This document shows positions 1 to 12,232 of a DNA stretch of 64,000 bases, in pieces. The stretch is taken from assembly GCF_013177455.1 (NCBI RefSeq), contig NZ_CP053660.1:1364001-1428000 (forward strand), in the 5' to 3' direction. Position numbers and translations under genes: made by a program. The first letter of the stretch is position 1, and the number at the start of each line of letters is the position of its first letter. The stretch comes from Nocardioides marmotae (GTDB lineage Bacteria; Actinomycetota; Actinomycetes; Propionibacteriales; Nocardioidaceae). Below the pieces are notes generated by a model. The model was not told the DNA's origin and did not search any database. It saw only the letters and a list, made by a program, of their open reading frames with translations.

Positions 1-63
1 GTCGACGCCGTCGTGGAGGCCATCGCGCCCGTCGTCGAGCGGGCGCGGGCCGCGCGGGCATGA
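1..63 (+). CDS. C-terminal end of an upstream gene, possibly a cysteine desulfurase
   Basis: Frame 1 is open from the window edge to a TGA at 61-63 and gives 20 residues ([17 protein letters not shown] plus ARA). The stop overlaps the mnmA start as ATGA, so the two genes are translationally coupled. A helical, Ala/Arg-rich tail fits the C-terminus of an IscS/NifS-type cysteine desulfurase, which is the common neighbour and sulfur donor of mnmA in actinobacteria. The fragment is too short to prove this. The assignment rests on context. Confidence 0.5.
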   Translation, partial: VDAVVEAIAPVVERARAARA

Positions 64-1178
64 AGGTCCTCGCCGCCATGTCCGGCGGCGTCGACTCCGC
101 CGTCGCCGCCGCCCGCGCCGCCGAGGCCGGCCACGAGGTCACCGGCGTGCACCTGGCCCTCTCGCGCAACCCCGCGTCGTACCGCTCCGGCGCCCGCGGC
201 TGCTGCACCATCGAGGACAGCAACGACGCCCGCCGCGCGGCCGACGTCATCGGCATCCCGTTCTACGTCTGGGACATGAGCGAGCGCTTCCACGCCGACG
301 TGGTCGAGGACTTCATGGACGAGTACGCCGCCGGGCGCACGCCCAACCCGTGCCTGCGGTGCAACGAGAAGATCAAGTTCGCCGCGGTGCTCGACCGGGC
401 CCTGGCCCTCGGGTTCGACGCGGTGGCGACCGGTCACTACGCGCGGCTGCGCGAGGGGCCCGACGGTCTCGTCGAGATGCACCGCGCCGCCGACGCCGGC
501 AAGGACCAGTCCTACGTGCTCGGCGTGCTGGACCAGGACCAGCTGCGCCACTCGCTCTTCCCGCTCGGCGACACCCCGAAGGCGCAGGTCCGCGAGGAGG
601 CCGCCGCCCGCGGGCTGCTGGTCGCGGACAAGCCCGACAGCCATGACATCTGCTTCGTCGCCGACGGCGACAACGCCGGCTGGCTGCGCGAGAAGCTCGG
701 CGACCGCGCGCCCAACCACGGCGGCGACATCGTCGACGACGCCACCGGCGAGGTGCTCGGTCGGCACGCGGGCACCTACGGCTACACCATCGGCCAGCGC
801 AAGGGCCTGCGGATCGGCACGCCCGCGCCCGACGGCCGGCCGCGGTTCGTCCTCGACATCGAGCCGGTCTCCGCCACCGTCCGCGTCGGCCCGCGCGAGC
901 GGCTCGCGGTGACCCGCCTGCGCGGCATCCGCCCCCGCTGGTGCGGCACCGTCCCGACCGCGCTCGAGGGCTCCGGCGTGACCGTCCAGCTCCGCGCGCA
1001 CGGCGAGGAGCACCGCGCGCGGGTGATCGTGAGCCTCGACGGGCCCGACACCGAGGTCGAGGTCGAGCTGCTCGACCCGGCGTACGGCATCGCGCCCGGC
1101 CAGGCGGTCGTCGTCTACGACGGCACGCGGGTGGTCGGCTCGGCCACCATCGCCGCGACCGAGAGGGTGCCGGCATGA
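60..1178 (+). CDS. mnmA: tRNA-uridine 2-sulfurtransferase MnmA
   Basis: MnmA thiolates U34 of Lys, Glu and Gln tRNAs, using ATP and sulfur relayed from a cysteine desulfurase in the cytoplasm. The PP-loop SGGVDS lies at residues 8-13. The catalytic cysteines are in NPCLRC (C98, with C101 giving a CxxC) and HDICFV (C198), the usual pair that forms the transient disulfide. GHYAR and the ICFVADGD region are typical of the family. Length (372 aa) is normal. The ATG at 60 overlaps the preceding stop, and the gene's own TGA overlaps the start of the next gene, so it lies inside a tight operon. Identification is secure. Confidence 0.97.
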   Translation: MKVLAAMSGGVDSAVAAARAAEAGHEVTGVHLALSRNPASYRSGARGCCTIEDSNDARRAADVIGIPFYVWDMSERFHADVVEDFMDEYAAGRTPNPCLRCNEKIKFAAVLDRALALGFDAVATGHYARLREGPDGLVEMHRAADAGKDQSYVLGVLDQDQLRHSLFPLGDTPKAQVREEAAARGLLVADKPDSHDICFVADGDNAGWLREKLGDRAPNHGGDIVDDATGEVLGRHAGTYGYTIGQRKGLRIGTPAPDGRPRFVLDIEPVSATVRVGPRERLAVTRLRGIRPRWCGTVPTALEGSGVTVQLRAHGEEHRARVIVSLDGPDTEVEVELLDPAYGIAPGQAVVVYDGTRVVGSATIAATERVPA

Positions 1179-1249
1179 ACGGGAGCGGCATGAAGGGGCG
1201 CAGCATGAGCGGGAGCAGCATGAACGAGAGCAGCATGAGCGGGATCCGG
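1175..1249 (+). repeat. Five tandem 15-bp units, each beginning with an in-frame ATG
   Basis: Units start at 1175, 1190, 1205, 1220 and 1235 and follow the pattern ATGARCGGGAGCAGC with few changes. Every unit offers a possible start codon for the core-MetE gene, and the encoded peptide is a run of Met-(Asn/Ser/Lys)-Gly-(Ser/Arg)-(Ser/Gly) pentads. The unit length is a multiple of three, so copy-number change would keep the frame. Confidence 0.85.
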
Positions 1250-2266
1250 GCCACCGGCGTCGGCTCCCACCCGGGCGAGGACCAGCGCGACCACGCCGAG
1301 GCGGTCCGGGTGGTGCTCGGCGAGCTCGGCCAGGAGCCCGGCCTGCCCTACCTGCCCGAGGTCCCCGGTCGCGGCGCGACCGCCACGATGATCGGGCGCG
1401 GCCTGGCCGTCCTCGACGCGCTCGACGCCGACCTCCACCCGGCCGGCTGGCGGCTCACCGGCTCCTCCGGCTCGCCCGGCGTCGACCACCGCCGCGCGCG
1501 CAGCCTGCTCGGCCAGGACCTCGACACCCTCGAGGAGCTGGCCCAGGACGCGCTGCCGGCCGAGGGCGCGGCGTTCAAGATCCAGGTCGCCGGGCCCTGG
1601 ACGCTCGCCGCGACCGTCGAGCGGCCGCGCGGCGACAAGCTGCTCGCCGACCACGGCGCCCGCCGCGAGCTGGCGCAGGCGCTGGCCGAGGGCGTGCGCG
1701 CCCACGTCGCCGACGTACGCCGCCGGCTGCCGTCCCTCGAACGGCTCGTCGTGCAGGTCGACGAGCCGGCCCTGGCCGCGGTGGTGACCGGCTCCGTGCG
1801 GACCGCCTCGGGCTTCTCCCGGCACCGCACCGTCGACCTGCCCGAGGCCTCCCAGGCGCTGGAGTGGGTCCTCGACGCGGTGACCGAGGCCGGCGCCGAG
1901 CCGTGGGTGCACGCCTGCGCCCCGGGCACCCCGTGGGGCCTGGTCCGCGGCGCCGGCGCGCGCGGGCTCTCGGTCGACCTCGCGATGATCGCGGCCGCCG
2001 ACCACGAGGTGCTGGCCGAGGCCCTGGAGGCGGGGGAGTCGGTGGCGCTGGGCGTCGTGCCGGGCACCGGCTCCGCGGGCGCGACCGGCGACGCCCAGGT
2101 CACCGAGCGGGTGCTGCGGTGGCTGGACATGCTCGGTCTCGACCCGGCCGAGGTGCCGGGCCTCGTGGTCGCGCCGGCCTGCGGCCTGGCGGGTGCGGAC
2201 GCGGCGTACGCACGCGCGGCGCTCGCCCTGGTCCGGACGAGCGCCGCGAACGTGCGTGCGGGCTGA
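1175..2266 (+). CDS. Cobalamin-independent methionine synthase family protein (core-MetE, C-terminal domain only)
   Basis: The protein is 363 aa from the ATG at 1175 or 343 aa from the last of five candidate starts at 1235. Either way it is about half a normal MetE and corresponds only to the C-terminal catalytic barrel. The zinc-binding signature is visible as H-x-C in WVHACAP and a distal Cys in APACGLAG, and GVGSHPG near the N-terminus matches the barrel start. It is coupled to mnmA by ATGA. Short core-MetE proteins lack the N-terminal methyltetrahydrofolate domain. Some use other methyl donors and some may not make methionine at all, so methyl transfer to a thiol is likely but the donor is unknown. 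The first 20 residues are encoded by a tandem repeat and are poorly conserved in character. Confidence 0.85.
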   Translation: MNGSGMKGRSMSGSSMNESSMSGIRATGVGSHPGEDQRDHAEAVRVVLGELGQEPGLPYLPEVPGRGATATMIGRGLAVLDALDADLHPAGWRLTGSSGSPGVDHRRARSLLGQDLDTLEELAQDALPAEGAAFKIQVAGPWTLAATVERPRGDKLLADHGARRELAQALAEGVRAHVADVRRRLPSLERLVVQVDEPALAAVVTGSVRTASGFSRHRTVDLPEASQALEWVLDAVTEAGAEPWVHACAPGTPWGLVRGAGARGLSVDLAMIAAADHEVLAEALEAGESVALGVVPGTGSAGATGDAQVTERVLRWLDMLGLDPAEVPGLVVAPACGLAGADAAYARAALALVRTSAANVRAG

Positions 2267-2298
2267 CTCAGCCCCGCCCCAGCCCCGAGTCAGGCGCC

Positions 2299-3930
2299 TC
2301 AGCCGACGTGCCCCCCGCCCTCGGGGCCGTCGGTGGCCAGCTCGGTGTGCTTGACGTTGAGCAGCGTCCAGATCAGCAGCGAGCCGATGAGGATCATCCC
2401 CGCGCCGGTGAGGAACGCCGCCGTCGCGCCGTCGGTGAAGGAGCCGACGAACGTGAGGTAGCCGATCTGTTCCGGGGTCGCCTGGCCGCCGGTCGCCTGG
2501 GCCAGCTGCGGGGCCAGGTCGTCGCCGGTGCGGGTGGCGAAGTGCAGCGAGACGGTGCTGAGGATCGCCAGGCCCAGCGCGCCGCCGACCTGCTGCATCG
2601 TGTTCAGCACGCCTGAGCCGATGCCGGAGTCCTCGGCGCGGACGTGGTGGACCGCGGTGAGCGTCATCGGCACGAAGGTCAGGCCCATGCCGAAGGCCAT
2701 CAGCACGATGAAGGGGAACAGCGAGGTCCAGTAGTTGATGTCCGCGCCGACGTGCCCGTCCGCGGCCGTGAGCAGCGCGCCCACGGAGTCGTCGACGGAG
2801 AGCCGGGAGAAGCCGAACAGCGCGCCCGCGGCGAGCAGGGTGCCGGTGCCGGCGATGTAGCGGGCGTCGATCCGGTTGACCAGGTTCGAGGACAGGCCGG
2901 CCCCGGCGACGATGCCCAGGGAGAAGGGCAGGAACGCGAAGCCGGTCCGCAGCGGGCTGTAGCCCACCACCTGCTGGATGAACAGGCTCAGGAAGTAGAA
3001 CATCGCGAACATCGCCGCGGGGATGAGCATCATCACCGCGAAGCTGGTGGCCCGGGTGCGGTTCTGGAAGATGCGCACCGGCAGCAGCGGGTGGCTGACC
3101 CGCGACTCGATGACCGCGAAGACGGCCAGCAGCGCCACGCCGGCCGCGAGGGACGCGATCGTCGAGGGGGCGCCCCAGCCGTGCGCCTCCTCGCCGGCCC
3201 GGGTGAACCCGAAGACCAGCGCGAGCAGGCCGAGCGTGCCGGCCAGGGCGCCCGGCACGTCGAGCTGGCCGGGGTGGGACTCGGACTCGGGCAGGAAGCG
3301 CGGGGCGAGCAGCGCGGCCGCGATGCCGATCGGGACGTTGATGAGGAAGGTCAGCCGCCAGCCGTTGAGGTCGGTCCCGAACAGGGTGTCCACGCCGAAG
3401 ACGCTGTCGAGGCCGGTCAGCCAGCCGCCGAGGATCAGGCCGACCGCCGCGCCGGCGCCCGACATGGCGGCGTACACCGCGAAGGCGCGGTTGCGCTTCG
3501 GCCCGGCCGGGAACGTCGTGGTGATCAGCGCCAGCGCGGCGGGGGAGGCGAGCGCCGCGCCGAGGCCCTGGAGGCCGCGGGCGCCGAGCAGCAGCGGCTC
3601 GTTGGTCGCGAAGCCCCCGAGCAGGGAGGCGATCGCGAAGACGACCAGGCCGGTCATGAAGATCCGGCGGCGGCCGTAGAGGTCACCGAGCCGGCCGCCG
3701 AGCAGCAGGAGGCCGCCGAAGGCGAGGGAGTAGCCGGTGACGATCCAGGTCAGGTTGGCCTCGTTGATGTCGAGGTCGGTGCCGATGTAGGGCAGGGCGA
3801 TGTTGGCGATGCTCGCGTCGAGCACGACCATCAGCTGGGCGATCGAGATGAGCACGAGCGCCCAGCCGAGGTGACGGCCTGCCCCCGAGGACGGCTCGGC
3901 CACCGTCGTACCGCTGGTGGGGTCGGACAT
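2299..3930 (-). CDS. MFS drug-efflux transporter, DHA2 (EmrB/QacA) family
   Basis: This is a 543-aa inner-membrane protein with about 14 hydrophobic segments. The N-terminal [13 protein letters not shown] motif and the loop [11 protein letters not shown] (motif A) are diagnostic of 14-TM proton-driven multidrug exporters. Two long extramembrane stretches (about residues 180-195 and 375-395) are ordinary for the family. The gene lies 33 bp downstream of a TetR regulator on the same strand, so the pair is probably one transcript and the pump is probably repressed by that TetR. The substrate cannot be read from the sequence. It is convergent with the core-MetE gene, 32 bp away. Confidence 0.93.
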   Translation of the reverse strand: MSDPTSGTTVAEPSSGAGRHLGWALVLISIAQLMVVLDASIANIALPYIGTDLDINEANLTWIVTGYSLAFGGLLLLGGRLGDLYGRRRIFMTGLVVFAIASLLGGFATNEPLLLGARGLQGLGAALASPAALALITTTFPAGPKRNRAFAVYAAMSGAGAAVGLILGGWLTGLDSVFGVDTLFGTDLNGWRLTFLINVPIGIAAALLAPRFLPESESHPGQLDVPGALAGTLGLLALVFGFTRAGEEAHGWGAPSTIASLAAGVALLAVFAVIESRVSHPLLPVRIFQNRTRATSFAVMMLIPAAMFAMFYFLSLFIQQVVGYSPLRTGFAFLPFSLGIVAGAGLSSNLVNRIDARYIAGTGTLLAAGALFGFSRLSVDDSVGALLTAADGHVGADINYWTSLFPFIVLMAFGMGLTFVPMTLTAVHHVRAEDSGIGSGVLNTMQQVGGALGLAILSTVSLHFATRTGDDLAPQLAQATGGQATPEQIGYLTFVGSFTDGATAAFLTGAGMILIGSLLIWTLLNVKHTELATDGPEGGGHVG

Positions 3931-3963
3931 GGGTGGTCCTTCTTCCTTCTCTGTCGGACTCCC

Positions 3964-4644
3964 TCAGGAGCCTGGGCCGCGGGAGGCGGCGGGCAGGACG
4001 ATCTGGTCGATGACCCGGGCGACGAGCTCGGGGGTGGGCTCGTCGCCGAGCACGAAGACGCGGTGCAGGACGATCCCGGGCAGCGCCGCCTCGAAGAGCT
4101 CGAGGTCGGCGTCGGCGCGGATCTCGCCGCGCTCGAGGGCGCGGTCCCACACCTCGCGGGAGAGCGCTCGCTTGTGGGGTACGACGTGCTCGCGCCACGC
4201 GGCGGCGAAGTCGGCGTCGCGGGCGATCGCGGTGAGCACGCTGGCGAACAGGGCGACCTGGCGGCGGTCCATCAGCCCGCTGCCCGGGGCGAACCCGCAG
4301 AAGAGCTCCGCGAGGTCGCCGCGCAGGCTGCCGGTGTCCGGCAGCTCCGAGGGCGTCTTGGTGGCGTGCAGCGCCTCGACGACGAGCCGGGCCTTCCCGT
4401 TCCACCGCCGGTAGAGGGTCGCCTTGGACGCCCGCGCGCGGGCGGCGACGGCGTCCATGGTGAGCCGGTCGTAGCCGACGTCCTCGAGGACCTCGAGGGT
4501 CGCCTCCAGGATCTCGCGCTCCCGCTCGCCCACGACCCGCGGCCGGGGGGAGGGCTCGGCGGAGCGCTGGGGGGAGGGCCCGGCGGCGCGCTGGGGGGAG
4601 GGCTCGGCGGCGGGCTCGGCGGCGTCGGTCTCGACCGGGGACAT
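3964..4644 (-). CDS. TetR-family transcriptional repressor of the MFS pump
   Basis: The gene encodes 226 aa. The N-terminal DNA-binding region (about residues 45-90) has the TetR helix-turn-helix, including LTMDAVAARARASKATLYRR. The C-terminal half is a ligand-binding domain rich in hydrophobics. The first 40 residues form a low-complexity Pro/Ala/Ser tail with three near-copies of EPSPQRAA, which is unusual for the family and probably disordered. I start it at the ATG at 4644 rather than 4656 because the remaining upstream residues add only MLLP. A near-perfect palindrome lies 27-49 bp upstream, so autoregulation together with control of the downstream pump is likely. Confidence 0.92.
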   Translation of the reverse strand: MSPVETDAAEPAAEPSPQRAAGPSPQRSAEPSPRPRVVGEREREILEATLEVLEDVGYDRLTMDAVAARARASKATLYRRWNGKARLVVEALHATKTPSELPDTGSLRGDLAELFCGFAPGSGLMDRRQVALFASVLTAIARDADFAAAWREHVVPHKRALSREVWDRALERGEIRADADLELFEAALPGIVLHRVFVLGDEPTPELVARVIDQIVLPAASRGPGS

Positions 4645-4670
4645 GGGCAGGAGCACCTGCTTCGCGTCGA

Positions 4671-4693
4671 TGGAACGGAACCGTTCCGTTCCA
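4671..4693. promoter_or_regulatory. TetR operator upstream of tetR-MFS
   Basis: A perfect inverted repeat: arm TGGAACGGAAC, one central C, arm GTTCCGTTCCA. It lies in the 163-bp divergent gap between the tetR start and ligA, much closer to tetR. This size and symmetry are typical of TetR dimer sites. Confidence 0.85.
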
Positions 4694-4696
4694 TGA

Positions 4697-6961
<2,265 letters not shown>

Positions 6962-6965
6962 GCGG

Positions 6966-8132
6966 TCAGGCCTCGTAGAGGCTGCCCGCCACCCGGAGGC
7001 CCGCCTCGTCGACCTCGATCCCGGTCGGCGTGCAGGTGCCGTCCGCCTCGCAGACCTCGACCGTCTCCTCGGCCACCACGACCAGCCGGCCGTCGGCGGT
7101 CCAGCCGGTGCCGGAGGCGCCGTCCAGGGCGACGGGGGTACGCCGGCCGGTGGCCAGGTCGACCAGCGCGCCGTCCTCGGTGAACCGGCACCGGTCGGGC
7201 TGCTCCTCCTCGGCGTCGGACTCCGGGCTGGTCGCCGTGCCCTCGCAGACCCGGTAGCCGTGCAGGAGCGCCGTCCCGCCGTCGGGGGAGAGGCTCACGA
7301 GCTGGTCGGGGCCGACCGTCTCGACGAGCACCTCCTCCGAGGCGACCTCGACGACGGCCTCGCCGCCGTCGCGGCCGCGCTCGACGACCTCCCGGCCCGC
7401 GCGGACCGTCGGCATGGTGGCGGGGGGCAGGGCGCTGGTGGTGACCTGCCCCGTGCGCCAGTCGACAGCGAGGGTGGCCTCGTCCAGGCCGACGTACACG
7501 GTGTCGCCGTCGAGCGCGACCGGCGGCGCCGACCACCCGCCCCAGGTGAACCCGCCCTCGACGTCCACGGTGCGCACCTCCTCGCCGCTGCGCACGTCGC
7601 GGAGGACCACCTCCCAGGTGCGGGCGTCCGCACCGGCGCGGGCGTAGGCGATCAGCGGCAGCGTGGGGTCGGTGCTCGCGACGCGGTCGCCGAGCTCGAG
7701 CTCGAACGCCGTGGGCTCGCCCGCGCCGCCGATGAGCTCGTAGTCGCGCTCGGCCTGGTCGGCCGAGGACGTCGCCCCGGTCCGCACCAGGATCCCGGCG
7801 GAGGTGTAGGACAGCGAGGTCACCACCCCGTCGACCGCCACGTTCGAGCCGTCGTCGAGGTGGACCGTCGACCCGGAGCCGACCGCCCAGGTGATCGGGA
7901 GAGCCCCGGCGGGCGGCAGGTCGACGGCGCGGTCGCCCGGGTCCCCGCCGCCGACCGCGGCCAGGCCGATCCCGCCGACCAGGGCGAGGGCGGCCAGCGA
8001 GGTGCCGGCGGTGGTGATCCGGCGGCGCCGCCGGAGCCGGCGGCCGCCGGCGAGCACGGCGCCGGCGTCCGGCGGCGGCACGCGGAGCTCGTCGGCCTCG
8101 GTGTGCAGGAGTGCGGAGAGTCGATCAGTCAT
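6966..8132 (-). CDS. Membrane-anchored protein paired with a SigE-family sigma factor
   Basis: This is a 388-aa protein that I cannot assign to a named family. Residues 1-35 are cytoplasmic and basic (RRLRRRRR), followed by one transmembrane segment (about 38-58). The large outer domain is rich in short beta strands with repeated phrases of the kind TVYVGLD and TADGRLVVVAEE, suggesting a beta-propeller-like fold. It carries Cys pairs near the C-terminus (VCEGT, CRF, VCEADGTC). Its start overlaps the sigma gene stop by 8 bp, so the two are coupled. By position it could be an anti-sigma or sensor partner, but no recognisable anti-sigma zinc motif (HxxxCxxC) is present. It runs tail to tail with ligA, 4 bp apart. 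Confidence 0.75.
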   Translation of the reverse strand: MTDRLSALLHTEADELRVPPPDAGAVLAGGRRLRRRRRITTAGTSLAALALVGGIGLAAVGGGDPGDRAVDLPPAGALPITWAVGSGSTVHLDDGSNVAVDGVVTSLSYTSAGILVRTGATSSADQAERDYELIGGAGEPTAFELELGDRVASTDPTLPLIAYARAGADARTWEVVLRDVRSGEEVRTVDVEGGFTWGGWSAPPVALDGDTVYVGLDEATLAVDWRTGQVTTSALPPATMPTVRAGREVVERGRDGGEAVVEVASEEVLVETVGPDQLVSLSPDGGTALLHGYRVCEGTATSPESDAEEEQPDRCRFTEDGALVDLATGRRTPVALDGASGTGWTADGRLVVVAEETVEVCEADGTCTPTGIEVDEAGLRVAGSLYEA

Positions 8133-8646
8133 GGCGGGCTCCAGTGGTGTGCGGGACGACGGCGTCCCCGAGCAGGGTGCGCAGCCGGGCGAGGGCGTCG
8201 GAGGTCTGGCTCTTGACGGTCCCCTCGCTGCAGTCGAGGGCGCGGGCGACCTCGGCCACCGGGAGGTCGTCGTAGTAGCGCAGCACGACGACCGCGCGCT
8301 GGCGCGGCGCCAGCTGGGCCAGGGCGGCCAGCAGCGTCGGCCGGTCGGCGAGGTCACCCGCCGGTGCGGCGGCCTCGGGCAGCTCGGCCGTGGGTCGCTC
8401 GTTGCGCCAGCCCCGCTTGCGGAACCACGAGGCCGCGGTGTTCACCAGGACGGTCCGGGCGTAGGCCGGCGCGGCCTCCGGCGTACGGACGCGAGACCAG
8501 GAGGCGTAGGTCTTGGCCAGGGCCGTCTGGACGAGGTCCTCGGCCTCGGCGTGGTCGCCGAGCAGCAGGTACGCCGTGCGGTACAGCGAGGGCCACGTCG
8601 CGTGGACGAGCTCGCCGAACGCGGCGTCGGAGGGTGGTCGTGGCAC
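8125..8646 (-). CDS. SigE-family RNA polymerase sigma-70 (ECF) factor
   Basis: 173 aa, the normal size for this family. Region 2 is seen as LYRTAYLLLGDHAEAEDLVQ and region 4 as a C-terminal helix-turn-helix with LPVAEVARALDCSEGTVKS. The protein directs RNA polymerase to a small, unknown regulon. It is followed at an 8-bp overlap by a membrane-anchored protein that probably controls or is controlled by it. The start at 8646 has a GAAGGAG ribosome-binding site just upstream on the minus strand. Similar pairs (SigM/SigE-like plus a single-pass membrane protein) are common in Nocardioidaceae. Confidence 0.93.
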   Translation of the reverse strand: MPRPPSDAAFGELVHATWPSLYRTAYLLLGDHAEAEDLVQTALAKTYASWSRVRTPEAAPAYARTVLVNTAASWFRKRGWRNERPTAELPEAAAPAGDLADRPTLLAALAQLAPRQRAVVVLRYYDDLPVAEVARALDCSEGTVKSQTSDALARLRTLLGDAVVPHTTGARHD

Positions 8647-8868
8647 GGGCGGCTCCTTCGGGAGGTGTCTACCCGAGAAGATGCCGCGGCCGCCACGATC
8701 GGTTGGGTCGCCCGCCGGCGTACGCCCCTCCCGTCACAGCGCGCACGCGATCCCGGCACCCCCGTCGAGCAGCCTCGGGCCGCGAGCCCCTCCGCCACGG
8801 CGAGCGCGCGGACGACCAGGTCCGGGGGTCGGCGCCCGACCGGCGACGGGGCGGACCGGACCGGCTCC

Positions 8869-8874
8869 TAAGAT
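8869..8874 (+). promoter_or_regulatory. -10 element of gatCAB; transcript probably leaderless
   Basis: TAAGAT lies six bases before the gatC ATG (8881), so transcription would begin on or next to the A of the start codon. No ribosome-binding site is visible. This is the usual architecture of leaderless actinobacterial genes. I see no convincing -35. The rest of the 234-bp gap from 8647 holds nothing recognisable. Confidence 0.6.
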
Positions 8875-8880
8875 CAACCC

Positions 8881-9180
8881 ATGCCTGAGATAACGCGTGA
8901 CGAGGTCGCGCACCTGGCGGACCTCGCCCGGATCGACCTGGACGACGCCGAGCTCGACCACCTCGCCCCGCAGCTGTCGGTGATCTTGGACTCGGTCGCC
9001 TCGATCAGCGGCGTCGCCGGTGACGACGTGCCGCCGACGTCCCACCCGCTGCCCCTGACCAACGTCTTCCGCGAGGACGTGGTGACCCCGTCGCTGGCCC
9101 CCGAGGACGCTCTCGCCATGGCGCCCGCGGTCGAGCAGCAGCGCTTCGCCGTGCCGCGGATCCTCGGGGACGAGCAGTGA
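8881..9180 (+). CDS. gatC: Asp-tRNA(Asn)/Glu-tRNA(Gln) amidotransferase subunit C
   Basis: GatC (99 aa) is the small subunit that wraps around and stabilises GatA in the cytoplasmic amidotransferase converting Glu-tRNA(Gln) and Asp-tRNA(Asn). The family signature [18 protein letters not shown] is at residues 9-26, and the C-terminal LRED-like segment (FREDVVTPS) is present. It is the first gene of gatCAB, with a 4-bp overlap into gatA. The presence of this operon implies indirect glutaminylation, as is usual in actinobacteria. Confidence 0.96.
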   Translation: MPEITRDEVAHLADLARIDLDDAELDHLAPQLSVILDSVASISGVAGDDVPPTSHPLPLTNVFREDVVTPSLAPEDALAMAPAVEQQRFAVPRILGDEQ

Positions 9181-10709
9181 GCGCCGTGCCGGGTCCCGAG
9201 ACCCGCACCGCCGCCGCGCTCGCCGACGCCCTGGCGGCCGGCGAGACCACCTCGGTCGCGCTGACCCAGGCCCACCTCGACCGCATCGCCGCGGTCGACG
9301 GCGACGTCCACGCCTTCCTCCACGTCGACGCCGAGGCCGCCCTGGCCCAGGCCGCGGAGTCCGACGCCCGCCGCGCCGCGGGCGCCCCGGCATCGCGGCT
9401 CGACGGCGTCCCGATCGCGGTCAAGGACGTGCTGACCACCGTCGGCATGCCGACCACCTGCGGCTCGCGGATCCTCGAGGGCTGGCTGCCGCCGTACGAC
9501 GCCACGGTCGTGCGCCGCCTCAAGGAGGCCGGCCTGCCGATCCTCGGCAAGACCAACATGGACGAGTTCGCCATGGGCAGCTCCACCGAGCACTCGGCGT
9601 ACGGACCCACCCGCAACCCCTGGGACCTCGACCGGATCCCCGGCGGCTCCGGCGGCGGCTCGGCCGCCGCGGTGGCGGCCTTCGAGGCGCCGCTGGCCCT
9701 CGGCACCGACACCGGCGGCTCGATCCGCCAGCCCGGCGCGGTCACCGGCACGGTCGGCGTCAAGCCGACGTACGGCGGGATCTCGCGCTACGGCCTGGTC
9801 GCCATGGCCAACTCCCTGGACCAGGTCGGCCCGGTGACCCGGACCGTCCTGGACTCCGCGCTGCTGCACGAGCTGATCGGCGGGCACGACCCGCTCGACT
9901 CCACCAGCATCGCCCAGCCGATGCCGGCGCTCGTCGCCGCCGCCGAGCAGGGCGCGACCGGCGACCTCACCGGCCTGCGGGTCGGCGTGATCAAGGAGCT
10001 CCAGGGCGAGGGCTACCAGGCCGGCGTCCAGGCGCGCTTCACCGAGGCCGTCGAGCTGCTGGTGCAGGCCGGCGCCGAGGTCGTCGAGGTCTCCTGCCCG
10101 AGCTTCGTGCACGCGCTGGCGACCTACTACCTGGTCATGCCGTGCGAGGCCTCGAGCAACCTGGCGAAGTTCGACGCCATGCGCTACGGCCTGCGGGTGC
10201 TGCCCGAGGGCATCGAGAACCCCAGCGCCGAGGAGGTCATGCGCGCCACCCGCGACGCGGGCTTCGGCGACGAGGTCAAGCGCCGGATCATCCTGGGCAC
10301 CTACGCGCTGTCCAGCGGCTACTACGACGCCTACTACGGGCAGGCGCAGAAGGTCCGCACGCTGATCAGCCGCGACTTCGCGGCTGCCTTCGAGCAGGCC
10401 GACGTGCTGGTCTCGCCGACCGCGCCGACCACGGCGTTCAAGCTGGGCGAGAAGCTCGACGACCCGCTGGCGATGTACCTCAACGACCTGGCCACCATCC
10501 CGGCGAACCTCGCCGGCATCCCGGGCATCTCCCTGCCCAGCGGCCTCGCCGACGAGGACGGCCTCCCGGCCGGCTTCCAGGTGCTCGCCCCGGCGCTGGC
10601 CGACGACCGGCTCTACCGCGTCGGCGCGGCGCTCGAGGCGGCCCTCCACGCACAGTGGGGCGGCCCGCTGCTGGCCCAGGCCCCGACCCTCGAAGGAGCG
10701 ACCCGATGA
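9177..10709 (+). CDS. gatA: Asp-tRNA(Asn)/Glu-tRNA(Gln) amidotransferase subunit A
   Basis: GatA (510 aa) is the glutaminase subunit that hydrolyses Gln and channels ammonia to GatB. The amidase-signature triad is visible and correctly spaced: K83 (PIAVKD), cis-Ser S158 (PGGSGGGS) and nucleophile S182 (DTGGSIRQP). It starts with GTG at 9177, overlapping the gatC TGA. Its own stop overlaps gatB, so stoichiometric translation is expected. Length and motifs are normal. A second, unrelated amidase lies at 54886, but only this copy is in an operon with gatB and gatC. Confidence 0.97.
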   Translation: MSAVPGPETRTAAALADALAAGETTSVALTQAHLDRIAAVDGDVHAFLHVDAEAALAQAAESDARRAAGAPASRLDGVPIAVKDVLTTVGMPTTCGSRILEGWLPPYDATVVRRLKEAGLPILGKTNMDEFAMGSSTEHSAYGPTRNPWDLDRIPGGSGGGSAAAVAAFEAPLALGTDTGGSIRQPGAVTGTVGVKPTYGGISRYGLVAMANSLDQVGPVTRTVLDSALLHELIGGHDPLDSTSIAQPMPALVAAAEQGATGDLTGLRVGVIKELQGEGYQAGVQARFTEAVELLVQAGAEVVEVSCPSFVHALATYYLVMPCEASSNLAKFDAMRYGLRVLPEGIENPSAEEVMRATRDAGFGDEVKRRIILGTYALSSGYYDAYYGQAQKVRTLISRDFAAAFEQADVLVSPTAPTTAFKLGEKLDDPLAMYLNDLATIPANLAGIPGISLPSGLADEDGLPAGFQVLAPALADDRLYRVGAALEAALHAQWGGPLLAQAPTLEGATR

Positions 10710-12226
10710 GCGCGACCACCCGCGAGGCGCTGCTGCCCTGGGACGACGTGCTGGCGGCGTACGACCCGGCGCTGGGCCTGGAGGTCCACGTCGAGCTCAA
10801 CACCGCCTCGAAGATGTTCTGCGGCTGCGCCACGGAGTTCGGCGCCGAGCCGAACACCCAGGTGTGCCCGACCTGCCTCGGCCTGCCCGGCGCGATGCCG
10901 GTCGTCAACGCCAAGGCCGTGGAGTCGGCGATCCGGATCGGGCTGGCGCTCAACTGCGACATCGCGGAGTGGTGCCGGTTCGCGCGGAAGAACTACTTCT
11001 ACCCGGACATGCCGAAGAACTTCCAGACCTCCCAGTACGACGAGCCGATCGCGTTCGAGGGGTTCATGGACGTCACGGTGCCCACCGAGGACGGCGAGGT
11101 CGAGACCTTCCGCGTCGAGATCGAGCGCGCGCACATGGAGGAGGACACCGGCAAGTCGCTGCACGTCGGCGGTGCCACCGGTCGCATCCACGGCGCCGAC
11201 TACTCCCTGGTCGACTACAACCGCGCCGGCATCCCCCTCATCGAGATCGTCACCAAGCCGATCCGCGGGGCGGGGGAGCGGGCGCCGGAGATCGCCAAGG
11301 CGTACGTCGCGCAGCTGCGCGAGCTGATCGTCGCGCTCGGCGTCTCCGACGCCCGGATGGACCAGGGCTCGATCCGCGCCGACGTGAACCTCTCGCTCGC
11401 GCCGAAGGGCACCGGCACCCTCGGCACCCGCACCGAGACCAAGAACGTCAACTCGTTGCGGTCGGTCGAGCGCGCGGTCCGTTACGAGATGCAGCGCCAC
11501 GGCGCGATCCTCGCCGGTGGCGGCTCGATCCTCCAGGAGACCCGGCACTGGCACGAGGACACCGGCATGACCACCAGCGGCCGGGAGAAGTCCGACGCCG
11601 AGGACTACCGGTACTTCCCCGAGCCCGACCTCGTCCCCGTCGCGCCGTCGCGCGCGTGGGTCGAGGAGCTGCGCGGGACGCTGCCGGAGAACCCGACCCA
11701 GAAGCGGGCCCGGCTCCAGGCGGAGTGGGGCTTCTCCGACCTCGAGATGCGCGACACCGTCGGTGCCGGCGCCCTCGGGCTGGTCGAGGAGACCATCGCC
11801 GCCGGCGCCACGCCGACGGCCGCCCGCAAGTGGTGGCTCTCCGAGCTCGCCCGCCGCGCGAACGAGGCCGGCACCGAGCTCGCCGGCCTCGGCGTCTCGC
11901 CGGTCGACGTCGCCCGCGTGCAGGCGCTGGTCGACTCCGGCGCGATCAACGACAAGCTGGCGCGCCAGGTCTTCGACGGCCTGATCGCCGGCGAGGGCAC
12001 CCCCGACGAGGTCGTCGACAAGCGCGGGCTCGCGATCGTCTCCGACGAGGGAGCGCTCTCGACCGCCGTGGACAACGCGATCGCCGCCAACCCCGACGTC
12101 GCCGACAAGATCCGCGACGGCAAGGTCGCCGCCGCCGGCGCGCTCATCGGCGCGGTGATGAAGGAGATGCGCGGCCAGGCCGACGCCGGCCGCGTGCGCG
12201 AGCTCATCCTCGAGAAGCTCACGTAG
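10706..12226 (+). CDS. gatB: Asp-tRNA(Asn)/Glu-tRNA(Gln) amidotransferase subunit B
   Basis: GatB (506 aa) phosphorylates the misacylated tRNA and transfers ammonia to it. Hallmarks are [18 protein letters not shown] at the N-terminus, [13 protein letters not shown], the [15 protein letters not shown] segment and the [11 protein letters not shown] motif. The C-terminal YqeY-like helical domain (about 360-506) ends the protein. The ATG at 10706 overlaps the gatA stop as ATGA. A 44-bp perfect palindrome begins 6 bp after the stop codon and may end the transcript. Confidence 0.97.
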   Translation: MSATTREALLPWDDVLAAYDPALGLEVHVELNTASKMFCGCATEFGAEPNTQVCPTCLGLPGAMPVVNAKAVESAIRIGLALNCDIAEWCRFARKNYFYPDMPKNFQTSQYDEPIAFEGFMDVTVPTEDGEVETFRVEIERAHMEEDTGKSLHVGGATGRIHGADYSLVDYNRAGIPLIEIVTKPIRGAGERAPEIAKAYVAQLRELIVALGVSDARMDQGSIRADVNLSLAPKGTGTLGTRTETKNVNSLRSVERAVRYEMQRHGAILAGGGSILQETRHWHEDTGMTTSGREKSDAEDYRYFPEPDLVPVAPSRAWVEELRGTLPENPTQKRARLQAEWGFSDLEMRDTVGAGALGLVEETIAAGATPTAARKWWLSELARRANEAGTELAGLGVSPVDVARVQALVDSGAINDKLARQVFDGLIAGEGTPDEVVDKRGLAIVSDEGALSTAVDNAIAANPDVADKIRDGKVAAAGALIGAVMKEMRGQADAGRVRELILEKLT

Positions 12227-12232
12227 GTCGCG

